Assembly: GCA_024867545.1 (NCBI GenBank)
Contig: JANFNE010000008.1
Coordinates: 558,001 to 622,000, forward strand
DNA: 64,000 nucleotides
From: Phytopythium helicoides
Lineage: Eukaryota > Oomycota > Peronosporomycetes > Pythiales > Pythiaceae
Direction of reading: 5' to 3'
This document shows positions 27,121 through 37,113 of this stretch, piece by piece. Numbering within the stretch: position 1 is the first letter of the stretch; each line of letters starts with the position of its first letter. The notes beneath the pieces were generated by a model. The model was not told where the DNA came from, made no database searches, and was given only the letters and a program-made list of their open reading frames with translations. The position numbers and the translations under genes were made by a program.

Positions 27121-28107
27121 TGTGATGCGGCGCCGGAGCTCATGACCACTCACAGCCGCCGCGAGGCGAGCTGGAGGGTGGACGGTAGGCGGTGTGCGGC
27201 GACTCGAGGGGTTGATCCTCGAGCGCGCTCCCGCGACGGATCCCGGTGCCTCTCCTGAGAAAGAGAAGGCTCCCTTCACCGCCTGGCAGTACCGGCGCGT
27301 TGTGATCCCCGTATAACCGTCCGGGAGATCGGGAGTCCTAAACGAGCGCGTGTAGAGCTCGAGCGGTTGGTGCAGGCGCGGTTCTTCGCGTACCTGCTGA
27401 ACGACAAACAATATTAGTACACACACAAGGCTCCTCTAGCTGGTTTCAGCTAGGGAGCCCTCAGGCGGATGAATACACTCTACGGAGACTCCGCTGGATC
27501 TCCGTGAGGGGCTGACCGCTCCACTAACGCGGTTCAGCCTACGGTGGGTCACTTGACCTCTTTTGGGGGCTCTCTTGGCCTCTTCTTCTTCTTACGATAT
27601 GGAGTCGGTTATCCCACCAGACGTATCGCCACACACTAAGGCGAACGTCCAGCAGGGCCGAGAATATGGAATCAATATGCACGTGTACGCGTTGTGAGCG
27701 CGGGCACGTACCTTATCGAGCTTGAGTTGACGGGGGAACGCACGCGATGACCTCTCCAGACTCTCCGGGGTCGAAAACCCCAGAGGAGCTGGTCTCCTTG
27801 ACGCGCGCGGTTGAGGGAGAAAGCGGAAGTCTGTATTGGTTGTTTAGTAGTCTTTCCTACCTCTGATCCTTAATACTTGCCACTCCACAGATAGAGGGAT
27901 GATTTTTGAACCTACGGAGCTGCCCCGATTTCTACAGAGACTGGCTCCCTTTGAACCCATCCACTGGTACCCTTTTTCGGGTACAGCGGTCACTGCCTAG
28001 GGGGAATCCCCCTAGGGCACTATCACGAGCGTATATTGAAGTGTGCTACACTACAGAGACCCGGCGTCTGTGACATGTGCCACGATTTCCGCGCGCGCTT
28101 CATCACA
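27121..28107 (-). repeat. 5' LTR (relative to gag-pol), 987 bp
   Basis: A near-identical copy of 13346-14333, with the same TGTGATG...CATCACA ends. It should contain the promoter for the minus-strand genomic RNA. One base is missing near 27218 relative to the left LTR (CCTCGAG versus CCCTCGAG). Confidence 0.95.
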
Positions 28108-28111
28108 GCTT
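28108..28111. repeat. Target-site duplication, right copy (GCTT)
   Basis: GCTT follows the right LTR directly and matches 13342-13345. Confidence 0.7.
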
Positions 28112-28370
28112 GGTTAGAGGTCACCACACGGTCGCAGTGATCGGGATTTATCGGCGCATTGATGTCACCACCATCTGCACCCGTGACAAAATAGGCTACG
28201 GTGATGTTGGCACACCGATTATAATGGGGGAAACCATGTTTGCGGAGGTTATCGTAGTTTCTGACGACCTTCAGGGTCTCGCTGGTGATGAATGTCTTCC
28301 AACCAGCCTCGTTCAAAGCGGCCTTGCTGGTTGCTTTATCAAATTTGCTTCCACAGGCTTCTGTCACCCC
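28108..28370 (-). pseudogene. Host ORF interrupted near its 3' end by the retrotransposon
   Basis: A minus-strand frame (GWKTFITSETLKVVRNYDNL ... INPDHCDRVVTSNQ) runs leftwards to the insertion point. Removing the element and one GCTT copy, the same frame continues 11 codons into the left flank and stops at 13308-13310. So the insertion lies in the last dozen codons. With the element present the frame reads into the LTR and stops at 28023. No ATG starts this frame; a GTG at 28367, an upstream exon or a frameshift (ATG of another frame near 28415) is possible. The family is not recognised. Confidence 0.45.
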
Positions 28371-29329
28371 ATGACATCATGTATGGAGAGTACCAGTCTA
28401 GGGATGCTGGTGCCATCGTGCCTACACACGATGATCTCATGAGGTTAACACTGCGACCGCCGTGTATGCAACAGTAGCGCAGCGCAGCGCGACCGAAGCC
28501 TGACAAAGGGCTTAGCCGCACATGCAGCTGCAACACCGCGCCAAATATATTCAGCGCAACGTGGCGCTACCACACCAGCGTGCTACCCGAGCGCAGAGCG
28601 ATGTGCTCCAGCGTACACGCATATAGAAAAAAGAAATCCAAAAAAAAATGAAGGAAGCATACAGGTCATAGAAAATCGCACGTTTGTGTCAATTTACATT
28701 TGCAAGTGTAGTAATTAGCAGAAGATAAGATCAGAACCAAACGTATCGCTTCCTGTGAACCCAGTTCCAATCACCATATCCAGTAGAGCGATAATCTCTT
28801 TAAACAACTACAAAAAATCGTATCTTGCTCACAGCTGAGTTCAGCTGACGTGTTTTCCCGGTCGAGTGCTCTGAACCTTTAAAAGAACTATGTCAACTGG
28901 ACCAGGGCATTCGCACAGCTACGCGTTGTCTTCCTGTTACTACACTAATGTGCCTCATTGTTGTGGGAGAGGACTTTACCGTCGTTGCCAACTCGTTGGT
29001 GGTGCCTCTTGAAGGCAGAAGTGGATCTTCCAACTGGCCAGCCCCTTCTCATTGGCCAGTCAAGTGAAATATTCATTTATACAGTGTCTCGTGCCTTCTC
29101 ATCCATTCTTGGAGGTGTCAACCAACATTTTTTGTCACCCAGTTGTCATCACGGGTAAACAACGCGCGTCGAGCAATTGGCGACGGGCCACGCTCACTCA
29201 AAATTTACTTACAACTGCTACTAAAACGCAGATTCCGGTCTATTTCGTCTGGCGTGGCCACGCCGTATTCCGCCCCTTTAGTCTCTCCCCACATTCCAAC
29301 AGTCAGCGCCAGCGCCAGCGCCAGCCGCC
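28371..29329. other. Intergenic, AT-richer, no gene seen
   Basis: About 950 bp of lower GC with several A-tracts (e.g. 28627-28650). No ORF with recognisable features. The right part should contain the promoter of the 7TM-cyclase gene; ATTGGCCAG (29051-29059) and CAATTGGCG (29174-29182) are CCAAT-like elements there. Confidence 0.4.
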
Positions 29330-31217
29330 ATGACGGTCGATACGGCGGCCGCGCGCCTCGTGTCTGTCAACCTGGACTGGATGTACGCGTACATGGCGAC
29401 GCTGTACTTCTCGTGCGTGGCCACGTGGGTGGCGGGCTACCACATGCGCCACCTGGGCGGCGACATCCTGCGCTCCACCGTGCGCTTCGTCATCACCATC
29501 TTCCTGCTCAGCAGCTCGCTGCACGCGCTGGCCGGCGCGCTCTTCTACACGGCCCTGGCGCGCGCGCTGAGCAAGTACATGGACGAATATGCCGACGCGG
29601 CCGCGGACGGAGACAGCAGCGCGTACGACCAGAGCGCGCTGGACCCGCTCGCCTCGAGCGACGGGGACGACGACGGAGGGGAGGCCGCCTACATCACCAA
29701 GCTCACACAAGGCTCCGAGTCGCTCTCGACCTCGCTCACGGCACTGCTGCTGCTCGAGAACTTCTTCTTCCTGCTCAGTGCCTACTGGGTGCTGCTGCTC
29801 GCCAAGGAACTCTTCAAGCTTGCCATGGCCACGGTCGACCGCGGGGAGACCGTCGAGAGGCAGACCATCTTTCGGTACCTCTACGGTGCGGCCGCCATCG
29901 CGGTCTGCTTCGCCATCCCGGGACTCACGATCGTCATCACGCACGACGGATACAACCGCGCATACAGGTTTATCAGCTACACAGAGCTCAGCGTCATCAT
30001 CCTTTCCGTGCTCTATGCCATGGGAGCGCTCGTCGTGCTCAAGTGCTCGGGCCGCAAGCACGAGCACATCCACGGCGTTGTCATGGCCTCGCCACTCTAT
30101 CGCCGGCTCAAGATGCTCATGATCGTCAGCGCGATCTTCACGCTCCCGTACAGCATCATCCAGCTAGCGCTCATCATGATGCCGGCCGACAAGGTCGACA
30201 ATGTTCCCGACTACGTCGTGGGCTTCGTCACCGTCATGTACTACCTTTTCGGTGCCGTCCAGGCGCTCGTCATGGGCGGAAGCCAGCAGTGCTGCGTCAA
30301 GTTGCTGTCGCCAATCATCCCAACCCACGTGCGCAACTCGCCCTGAGTGGGCCAATCTTCGCGCCGCCTGGCGACATGATTCGTACCAAGCGTACGAGTC
30401 GGCGCCGCCTCCGGAGCACAACCCCGTGTTCGTCTTCACGGACATTGAGTCGAGCAGCGCACTTTGGGCTACAGCGCCCGAAAACGTGATAGACGCCGCG
30501 CAGGAACTGCACGACAACCTGCTCCGCTCGCTCTTGCCCAAGTTTAATGGGTACGAGATCACGACGGCCGGCGACGCATTCCAGCTCGCGTTCCACACCA
30601 TTGCGGACGCCGTGGACTACTGCTTGGAAGTGCAGCTGAGATTGGTGAACCTCAAGTGGCCGTCCGAGCTCGAGGGCCTGCTTCCTTCTGTCAAGACAGA
30701 GTGGGCAATCGGAATCAAGCCGGTGACAGTCTTTCGCGGCCTCCGAGTTCGCATGGGTGTCCACGATGCCAGCCCCGAAGAAGGCGCGCTGATCATCCAG
30801 AATCACCCTGTTACCGGCAAAAAGACCTACACGGGTGCCTCGGAGCTGATCGCCCAGGAAGTCGGTGATGCCGGATATGGCGGCGAGATCCTCGTGTCTA
30901 GGCGCGTTGCTGGATGGTTGCGAGACAACGAAGAGCGGATCAAGACGCCATTTCACATGGTGTATATTGATTCGCATCCTGTTCAGCAGCTAGAGCTGGA
31001 TGTCGAGCTGTTTGAAGTCACACCCAAGCTGCTGGAAGCTCGTCGCAAAGTATTCCGCAAGCGCCGGGAAATTGAGAATGGCGTAATCAAGACTGATGTT
31101 TCCGAGAGCGAAAGATTGTCCGATACTGGCGAAGATACCAGCGGGGAGTATCAAAGCTCGCGGACGCCAACCGAACGCATCCGCGACTCAATCGCCAAGG
31201 TGTTCTGGAAAGCGTGA
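29330..31217 (+). CDS. Seven-transmembrane receptor fused to a class III nucleotide cyclase
   Basis: The first frame (29330-30346) encodes seven hydrophobic helices, from LDWMYAYMATLYFSCVATW to VVGFVTVMYYLFGAVQALV. The cyclase frame overlaps and continues to 31217: FVFTDIESSSALW (first metal Asp), TTAGDAFQLAF (second), VRMGVHDASPEEGA. This resembles trypanosomatid-type cyclases. After the 7TM stop there is no ATG in the cyclase frame before the catalytic Asp, so the cyclase cannot start on its own. The two halves join either by a 70-bp intron (30329-30398, GTGCGC...GAG, phase 0, weak acceptor) or by a one-base error in CCC at 30343-30345, which would read RNSPEWANL. About 605-620 residues. 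The C-terminal tail is basic then acidic. Likely a membrane sensor making cAMP or cGMP. Confidence 0.7.
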
Positions 31218-31311
31218 GCACTACAGTAGAGAAGAAGTAAGCTTATTTGAAGTATTTATTTTTTGCAGAGCATGAATGAACGAGTTGGACCCTGAATCAA
31301 TGTGCCATAGC

Positions 31312-32667
31312 TTACTCGACATCGAGAAGATCGCTCTCCGTCGCTCCACTTGTCTTTTCTTCGCTTCGGAGCTTCTGCTGCTGCTGCTTGTGCTCGGCGA
31401 TGAGCAAGCGCAGTCCCGCAACGAGAAGGTCGCGATTCTTTTGACTCTCTGCCTGGAACACCATCGGCCCGCCTTTTCCATTCTCGATCGAGAATGCTTT
31501 GGGAAGCTCCATCTCGGCAATCAAGTCGGTCGGTACATTCCCGTCCTGGTCAATAGTTCCCGATACGCGGGTGATGTTGACCAGCATGAGGCGAGCGGAC
31601 TTCTTCTTGGCGTTTGGGCTACCTGCAGCCTCGCCAGAAGTTGCTTCGGCGTCGCGCGCGCTGATGAACGTAATGTACCTCGAATCTGCGTCATCGAGCC
31701 GCAGTACTCGCTGTTTCTTAACGCCTTTGGATGCAAAATACTGCAGCTGGAAACCCTTGAGCAGCATCTTCTTGAAATGCTCAACGAGCTGGCGCGTCTT
31801 GGCGGATTGTGGTGCCGGCCCACTCGGACTGGGAGCTTCCGTGGTGGCTTTTTGGGCCTTTTTGGCGTCTTTTGCCTCGCTGCCTTTCGCCTGAGCCTTG
31901 TCACGGCGTTTCTTGCTGGGAGATCGAGTCTTGGCCTCGCCATCCGGTTTGGTTGGCACTTCCTTGGACGATTTTTCTGCGCCATCGATATCGCCAAGCT
32001 TATCTGTCTTGAAATCGTCCGTTTTGGCACCCGCAGTGCTCGAGAACAGCGATAGAAGACCCGGAAGGGCGCTTCCTGGCACCTCTGGCGAGCGTGTGAC
32101 GGTTGAAGAGGGTAGAGGGCCGAGGGATGCACTGATCGCCTGCTGCACGATTTGAGACGCAACGTACTGTTGGCTTTGCGCGACCGCACCAGAACCGCGT
32201 CGCAGTGCTCCAGCCGCCGTCTCCTTGCACATCTGCACGATCTTTTCGCTTGCGCGGCGCTTGACGTCGCTCAGCGTCGCGTCGATGACTTGCTCGTGCT
32301 CCCGGAAGAACGGCGACAGCCACTTTTCGTGCACGATAAGGGCTCCACGATACTGAGGTAGCACAAGCCATGCGAGCATCGCGAGCTTGAGCTCGTAGTA
32401 GAATGGCATCCAGCGCCCCAGCGCAGCGTCGCCCACGGTCTCAACTGCCATGAGCAGCGCACTCACCGCCCTGCAACATACCATTAGCACTATTTCCTCC
32501 ATGCTCGCTTGGGATCGCACCATCATGACAACATACCAGTAGGTGATCCACTGCTGCAGCTCGCGCTTCTTGCCTGAGTGCAGCGCTTCGGTCGACATGT
32601 AGAGTGGGTAGACTACGCCGAGCCCCATAGCGAAATGCCGCGCCACACCGCCGCCCACCAGCACCAT
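31312..32667 (-). CDS. REEP/HVA22 (TB2/DP1) ER-shaping protein with C-terminal PH-like domain, one intron
   Basis: Exons 32667-32537 and 32470-31312; the 66-bp intron has a GTATGT donor and a TTGCAG acceptor. The junction restores the family pattern ITYW-AVSALLMAVETVGD followed by PFYYELKLAMLAWLVLP. Start 32667 gives MVLVGGGVARHFAMGLGVV..., typical of the family; a longer frame upstream is probably untranslated. After the hairpin membrane domain (about 1-110) comes an amphipathic helix, a Lys/Ser/Pro-rich linker and a C-terminal domain (about 290-410) with the strand and final-helix pattern of a PH-like fold (LLKGFQLQYFASKG ... NRDLLVAGLRLLIAEH). REEPs curve ER membranes; the PH-like part may bind lipid or protein. 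It converges with the cyclase gene. Confidence 0.8.
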   Translation of the reverse strand: MVLVGGGVARHFAMGLGVVYPLYMSTEALHSGKKRELQQWITYWYVVMMVRSQASMEEIVLMVCCRAVSALLMAVETVGDAALGRWMPFYYELKLAMLAWLVLPQYRGALIVHEKWLSPFFREHEQVIDATLSDVKRRASEKIVQMCKETAAGALRRGSGAVAQSQQYVASQIVQQAISASLGPLPSSTVTRSPEVPGSALPGLLSLFSSTAGAKTDDFKTDKLGDIDGAEKSSKEVPTKPDGEAKTRSPSKKRRDKAQAKGSEAKDAKKAQKATTEAPSPSGPAPQSAKTRQLVEHFKKMLLKGFQLQYFASKGVKKQRVLRLDDADSRYITFISARDAEATSGEAAGSPNAKKKSARLMLVNITRVSGTIDQDGNVPTDLIAEMELPKAFSIENGKGGPMVFQAESQKNRDLLVAGLRLLIAEHKQQQQKLRSEEKTSGATESDLLDVE

Positions 32668-34540
32668 CTTGGCCTCCAATTTCCAGCAAGTAGTTGAGCA
32701 ATTTGCACTGAGCAATGAGTGGGCTGGGGAAAACTCAGGACATTGGCGCTCGAAACGGACGTCCGTTTCGAGTCTCCAACGCCTCTTTGTCCACTTTAAG
32801 CCGTTGGTTCCCAACGTCGTATTTTACGACATTAGCACATGAACTGCAAGCGATTGTCTCTGCATGACGCGCTTGTTTTTCACAAGCATGGAGTGCCAGG
32901 AGCCCAGCAAGGAACCGAGCGTCATGAAGACTGCCTAGGCGACTCAACGGACACTACACTACTCGACTGGATTTTCTTGGTCGTGTAGAAGGCTTGCTGA
33001 GAGCTCATTGGTAGCATCGTGGATTCCAACGCACAGTCCTCAATTCTTTCCACAACGTCGCTCCACCGGATCCTAGGGGTTCGATGGGACCGTTATGGAG
33101 GGCTCCCTCGTAGGGAGGAACGGACCGCTGGATGAGCAAGCCGCAGCACTCGACGCGCAGCTTTCCTTCTCTCAGTCGTGAATTTGCAAGATGGAGTCCA
33201 AGCGGCCGCATTTCCCGGATCACGACCCGGGGCCGCGCAGCTACTCCAAGCAGCCGGAGTTTTTCGACGACAACGACGACGACCTAGCCTGTGAAGCTCG
33301 CCTATCCTCTTTTCCGCGGCCAGATGCGTCGGCAGGACTTGCGCTGTTGCAGATCACAGTCGAAGCAAGGCCAACCGCCCGAGTCATCGACAGTGCCGTG
33401 TTGATTCAGTAGGGTCCCCCACCGGAGCGCGGATCCACGGAGGAAGGCCATTGCGAGCAGGCGACAGGCGTTTCGCCTCGGCGCTAGCTGTGCAGGACGC
33501 GTCGACGTCAAGAACAACTCCAATATCGTGGTGGTGAGGGAACACCACCACACGTGGTAACCAGTCTACGCTGTGGAGTCAGTGTAGAGTATTCTGGGAG
33601 TCCCGTATAACTGTAGTGGAGAGGGCAGAGGGTAGGAACCTCGGTGAAACAAGAGTTAAGCCGTGCAGTCACAAGAGCAAATTGCGCATGCGATCGCTGC
33701 AGCAGCTCAAGCTTCATGGGTCCACCGCAGGTTGACGGCCGTCGAAGACCTCACGAAGCCATGGAGGCAGCACCGCGAGAGTTGGCATCGGCTTCAACGT
33801 CAAGAGAGTTATCAGGTTTGTACGGAATTTGACTACCGGGACTACAACATCGTGGAGAGCAAATTTGAATGACGTCACTCTCTCGAAGGCCACCCACACC
33901 GCCATGGCTGCACTCATTGTTGCAGTTGCAGAAGAGTGACTTTACCCATGCCACACCGCTTCAGCTTCGAACGGCGTCGTGGCCCATGGATGATGGAGAG
34001 ATTCGCTTGATGTGTGTGTATGTGCACCGCTCCAGGTCCGTCGTGGAGTTTCCATGGGGGCGGAAGAAAGCGCAGCTTGCAAAAATGGAAGTGGCCGCGC
34101 TGACGCAACACGCGTAAACCAGATGGGCTCATCGACGTCACTCGGGAGAGTGTTGGTGCAGTCGATTTCCATTGCGAATCTCTTCCACAAGGTTCTAACG
34201 TCCTCAAAAACCGCTCGCGACCACATTGGCAGCACAGAGATGCAAATGCACTCGTCACTTCCTGGCGATATGGAGCACGGCAGCGAGCCGCCGCTGCCGC
34301 CGACGAGAAGATGAAGTCCGTCGCGTCGACGCGTTGTAGGGATCCTCATTTTTTCCTGTCGCAAACTTGTCAATTCGTGTTTTCGTCCAATCCAACCGCT
34401 CTCTCTCCTCATTTCAGCCAATGAAACGCAAAGTTCACAACTTCAAAAAACACAGCGCGGCTAGAAAACGGGTCGGGCTTTCCACCATCGCGGTGATGGA
34501 TTTCGCGGCCATTTCCCCTCGCGCCGCTCGAGCCGCCGCC
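32668..34540. other. Intergenic 1.9 kb, only short uncertain ORFs
   Basis: No gene is supported. Two short plus-strand frames have protein-like composition: 33191-33412 (MESKRPHFPDHDPGPRSYSK...) and 33663-33872 (a Gln/Trp/Arg-rich stretch with AVEDLTKPWRQHRESWHRLQ). Neither is recognised, and nothing joins them convincingly by splicing. They may be exons of a decayed gene. The right end carries the promoter of the STIMATE homologue. Confidence 0.35.
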
Positions 34541-35373
34541 ATGAGCCAAGCCAAGTGCACGCTGATCGGCGACCAGACGGACGACGCGGTGCAGCTGCTG
34601 CTGGGGCTCGTCGCGCTCTCCTCGCTGTACGCCAAGTGGCACTTCGAGTCGCCGCGGCGGCCCGCGCAGGTCTGGTTCATGGACGCCATGAAGCAGGGCA
34701 CGTCGGCCGCCATGATCCACGTGCTCAACATCGTCTTCGCCATCGGCATCGTCGACTACTCGGACCGCCCCAGCGACGAGGACGAGGTGCGTGGGCTTGC
34801 TGACTGCTGATGCGAGGGCGGCAGGCGGACTCACACGCGCTGGCTGGCTGGAGCAGTGCGCGTTCTACTTCATGAACGTGGTCATCGACACGACGCTCGG
34901 CGTCTACATCGCGTATTTATTGGTGCAGCTGGTGACGTGGCTGTCGGCGCGCTTCCACTGGAGCAAGCTGCAGTACCACGGATACTACGGGTCGCCGCCG
35001 TCCTGGCGCGTGTGGGCCGTGCAGCTCGCACAGTGGTGCGCCATCCTGATCGTCATGAAGCTGCTCGTGGGCGTCGCCATATGGGTCTTCTCGTCGCCGC
35101 TCAGCTTCCTCGGCTCGGTGCTCTTCTACCCCGTGCACGGACACCCCAAGGTCGAGCTACTCATCGTCATGATCGGCTGCCCGCTCGTCATGAACATGGT
35201 GCAGTTCTGGATCCAAGGACAGCTTCCTCATGGACCGCGCGCGCGACCACGGCGAGGCGCTGCCGCTGCTCCACGAACCCGCGGTCGACCCCAGTGAGCT
35301 GCTGTCCGTGCACAAGGACCGCAGCGTCTCGAGCACGTCCTCGAGCGCCGCCGACATGTACGACGACTTGTAG
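34541..35373 (+). CDS. STIMATE/TMEM110-like ER membrane protein, one intron, one frameshift
   Basis: Exons 34541-34786 and 34857-35373; 70-bp intron with GTGCGT donor and CAG acceptor, phase 0. The protein follows the animal STIMATE plan: a first membrane helix after CTLIGDQTDD, then RPAQVWFMDAMKQGTSAAMI, MNVVIDTTLGVYIAYLLVQL, WRVWAVQLAQWCAILIVMKL, and VELLIVMIGCPLVMNMVQFW. After FWIQ (35216) the frame ends wrongly in Arg/Pro-rich sequence, but one base on, the +1 frame gives DSFLMDRARDHGEALPLL and an acidic tail to TAG 35373, as in the animal protein (D-x-FLM). One extra G at 35217-35218 explains this. STIMATE organises ER-plasma membrane contacts and calcium entry in animals; the role here is inferred. 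ATG 34496 is an alternative start. Confidence 0.75.
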
Positions 35374-35642
35374 TCGCCGCCTGGCCCGGCGGGTCGCGGC
35401 GGACCCTCGCTCACGCTCTGTCTTGTGTTGCGCGCGCTGCCAGGAGAACGCACCCGCGCGAGACGCTCGTGCACAAGTGGAGCCGGCGCCTCCAGTCGTT
35501 CGGGAAGCTGACTGGCAACAGCAGCAGCAGCAGCACCTGAGCTAGGAGCGAGCGCTCCTCGCGCCGCCACGCGTATCAATAGTTTCCCCATTAGCACCCC
35601 ATGAATCTTTGCCAACCTACCACGGTTTATATAGATATTTGT

Positions 35643-37081
35643 ATGCTGAGAGCCCCTGCGTCCGTCAAGAGACCGTCGAAAATGCTAGGCGACGTAGCAC
35701 CCGCGTGGGTCGCGCAGGACGCGGAGGTGGCGCAGCTGCTGGGCGAGGCGGACGGCGGTGACGCTCGAGGCCTCGACCGACCTGCCGACCCGGCGGTGCT
35801 GGACGACGTGCAGCTCTCGCGGCTGTCGGACGTCGAGCTGCGAGAGGAGGCGAAGCCGGCGAGGAAGCGCGCGAAGCAGCCGGACTGGCGCCGCAAGTAC
35901 CGCGAGGAGATCGCGCGGCTGCGCGTGGAGGCCGCGGCGTTGGCCAAGACGCTCGAGACGCTGCGCGCGGCGGCGAGGAGCCGGCTGGTGGACGAGGAGA
36001 GCGAGGGCGAGAAGCTCCCGCCGTCGGCGGCATCGCTGTGGAAGAAGGTGGCCGACAGCCAGCAGGAGTGCAGGCAGGAAGCTGAGGTGGAGAACGGGAG
36101 GCTGCGGGGGCTCGTCAAGCAGAAACAGAAGGAGATGAGGGAGCTCCGGCGCGTGCTGCTGCTCAAGAAGGCCAATGTGCAGGTGACTTGCAAAGAGTCT
36201 TCATGTTGAAGCTGCATGAGATGAAGTGTGCTGACTGCTAGGTGCTTTGCCGATCAACTAGGGTATCTGCAGCTTTCTGGGACTTTCGTTGGGGCAGCAC
36301 GACTGCTTTGAAGCCGACCCAGTCGACGACGCTCGCGTGTTTGACGCTCTCCGAGGGCAAATGGAGACGCTGCGCCTGGAGTTTGATGCAGGTGTTTGCA
36401 CGGACTCGCATCGCCGACATGCGCTGCCCGGACCGCACCGTGCAAACTCGCGTCAGCGAGAGCGGGCAGATTGTATGGGAGTTTGTGGACGCTCATGCCG
36501 TTCCATTTGATCACGCGACGACTGCGCACGCGTTCTGGCTCACACAAGGCGAACGAGGATGGCAGCACCAACGTGGAGTCGACACTCAGGTTGGGAAATA
36601 GTTAGCCGCGCTTGGCGAGTGCGTGCAACAGGCTCACGCGTGCACGATGCCGGCAGGTTTACGAAGTCGATGCAAACGAGTGCATGAGTCGCGTGCGCTT
36701 CCGAGTGGCGATGCCGTTCTTGTCCATCAACGTGCTCACGCGCAAGGTCACCCGGAAACTTGTTGAGCCAAACCGTGTCATATTCGTGTCACACTCGCTG
36801 CACCAGCCCTCTTCAACGGCAAGCTTTCGTCGCGTGCCGGTGTCTTTCGAGAGATCGATCGCACGGTGATAGTTCGAGGTGCCAAGTCGCGGGAAACAGA
36901 GATCCGGCGGCACATACTTGCGATGACAGGCGGGGAGGACATGGAAATGGTGCCAACCGAGGGTGAGGACTGGAAAGCGACTGATCGCTTCTCTGCCGGC
37001 GTCCACACGTGGACGTGGTCTATTTCCCGTGACCACGATACGCTTGAAGACGTTTTACTTCAGCTCTCATTGGGACGATAA
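35643..37081 (+). pseudogene. M96/START-like oomycete regulator with several frameshifts
   Basis: The 5' part (35643-36182) encodes a basic coiled-coil region (PDWRRKYREEIARLRVEAAA ... LVKQKQKEMRELRRVLLLKK) typical of the large oomycete family related to mating-induced M96 and START-like proteins. A 59-bp intron follows (36183-36241, GTGACT...GCTGACTGCTAG). The START-like part is then spread over different frames: DDARVFDALRGQMETLRLEF, VFARTRIADMRCPDRTVQTR, ANEDGSTNVEST, a second intron ending near 36657, VYEVDANECMSRVRFRV, and finally VIVRGAKSRETEIRR to TAA 37081. At least three one-base shifts are needed (about 36390, 36545, 36810). Either a decayed gene or a badly sequenced one. The family is thought to be regulatory; exact function unknown. 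Confidence 0.6.
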
Positions 37082-37113
37082 GAGCCATGAGGAATCGATT
37101 ATTCATGCTGCTT

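Larger units (their letters stand above)
13346..28107 (-). mobile_element. Complete Ty3/gypsy chromodomain LTR retrotransposon
   Basis: A 14,762-bp element bounded by direct LTRs of 988 and 987 bp and a GCTT target duplication. Gag and pol are on the minus strand, so the right LTR is the 5' LTR. Order in sense direction: 5' LTR, primer-binding site, gag, pol in the -1 frame, a non-coding stretch with a 57-bp perfect hairpin, a long ORF on the opposite strand, purine-rich tract, 3' LTR. PR-RT-RNaseH-INT order defines Ty3/gypsy, and the C-terminal chromodomain places it with chromovirus-like lineages. By eye the LTRs differ at very few sites (an extra C at about 13444 and A/C at about 13519), and gag and pol have no stops. 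This suggests recent, possibly ongoing, activity. Confidence 0.95.

Noticed and set aside
33942..34421. 159-codon minus-strand ORF in the 32.7-34.5 kb gap
   Set aside because: No family resemblance, and it overlaps the promoter region of the STIMATE-like gene; composition not convincing.
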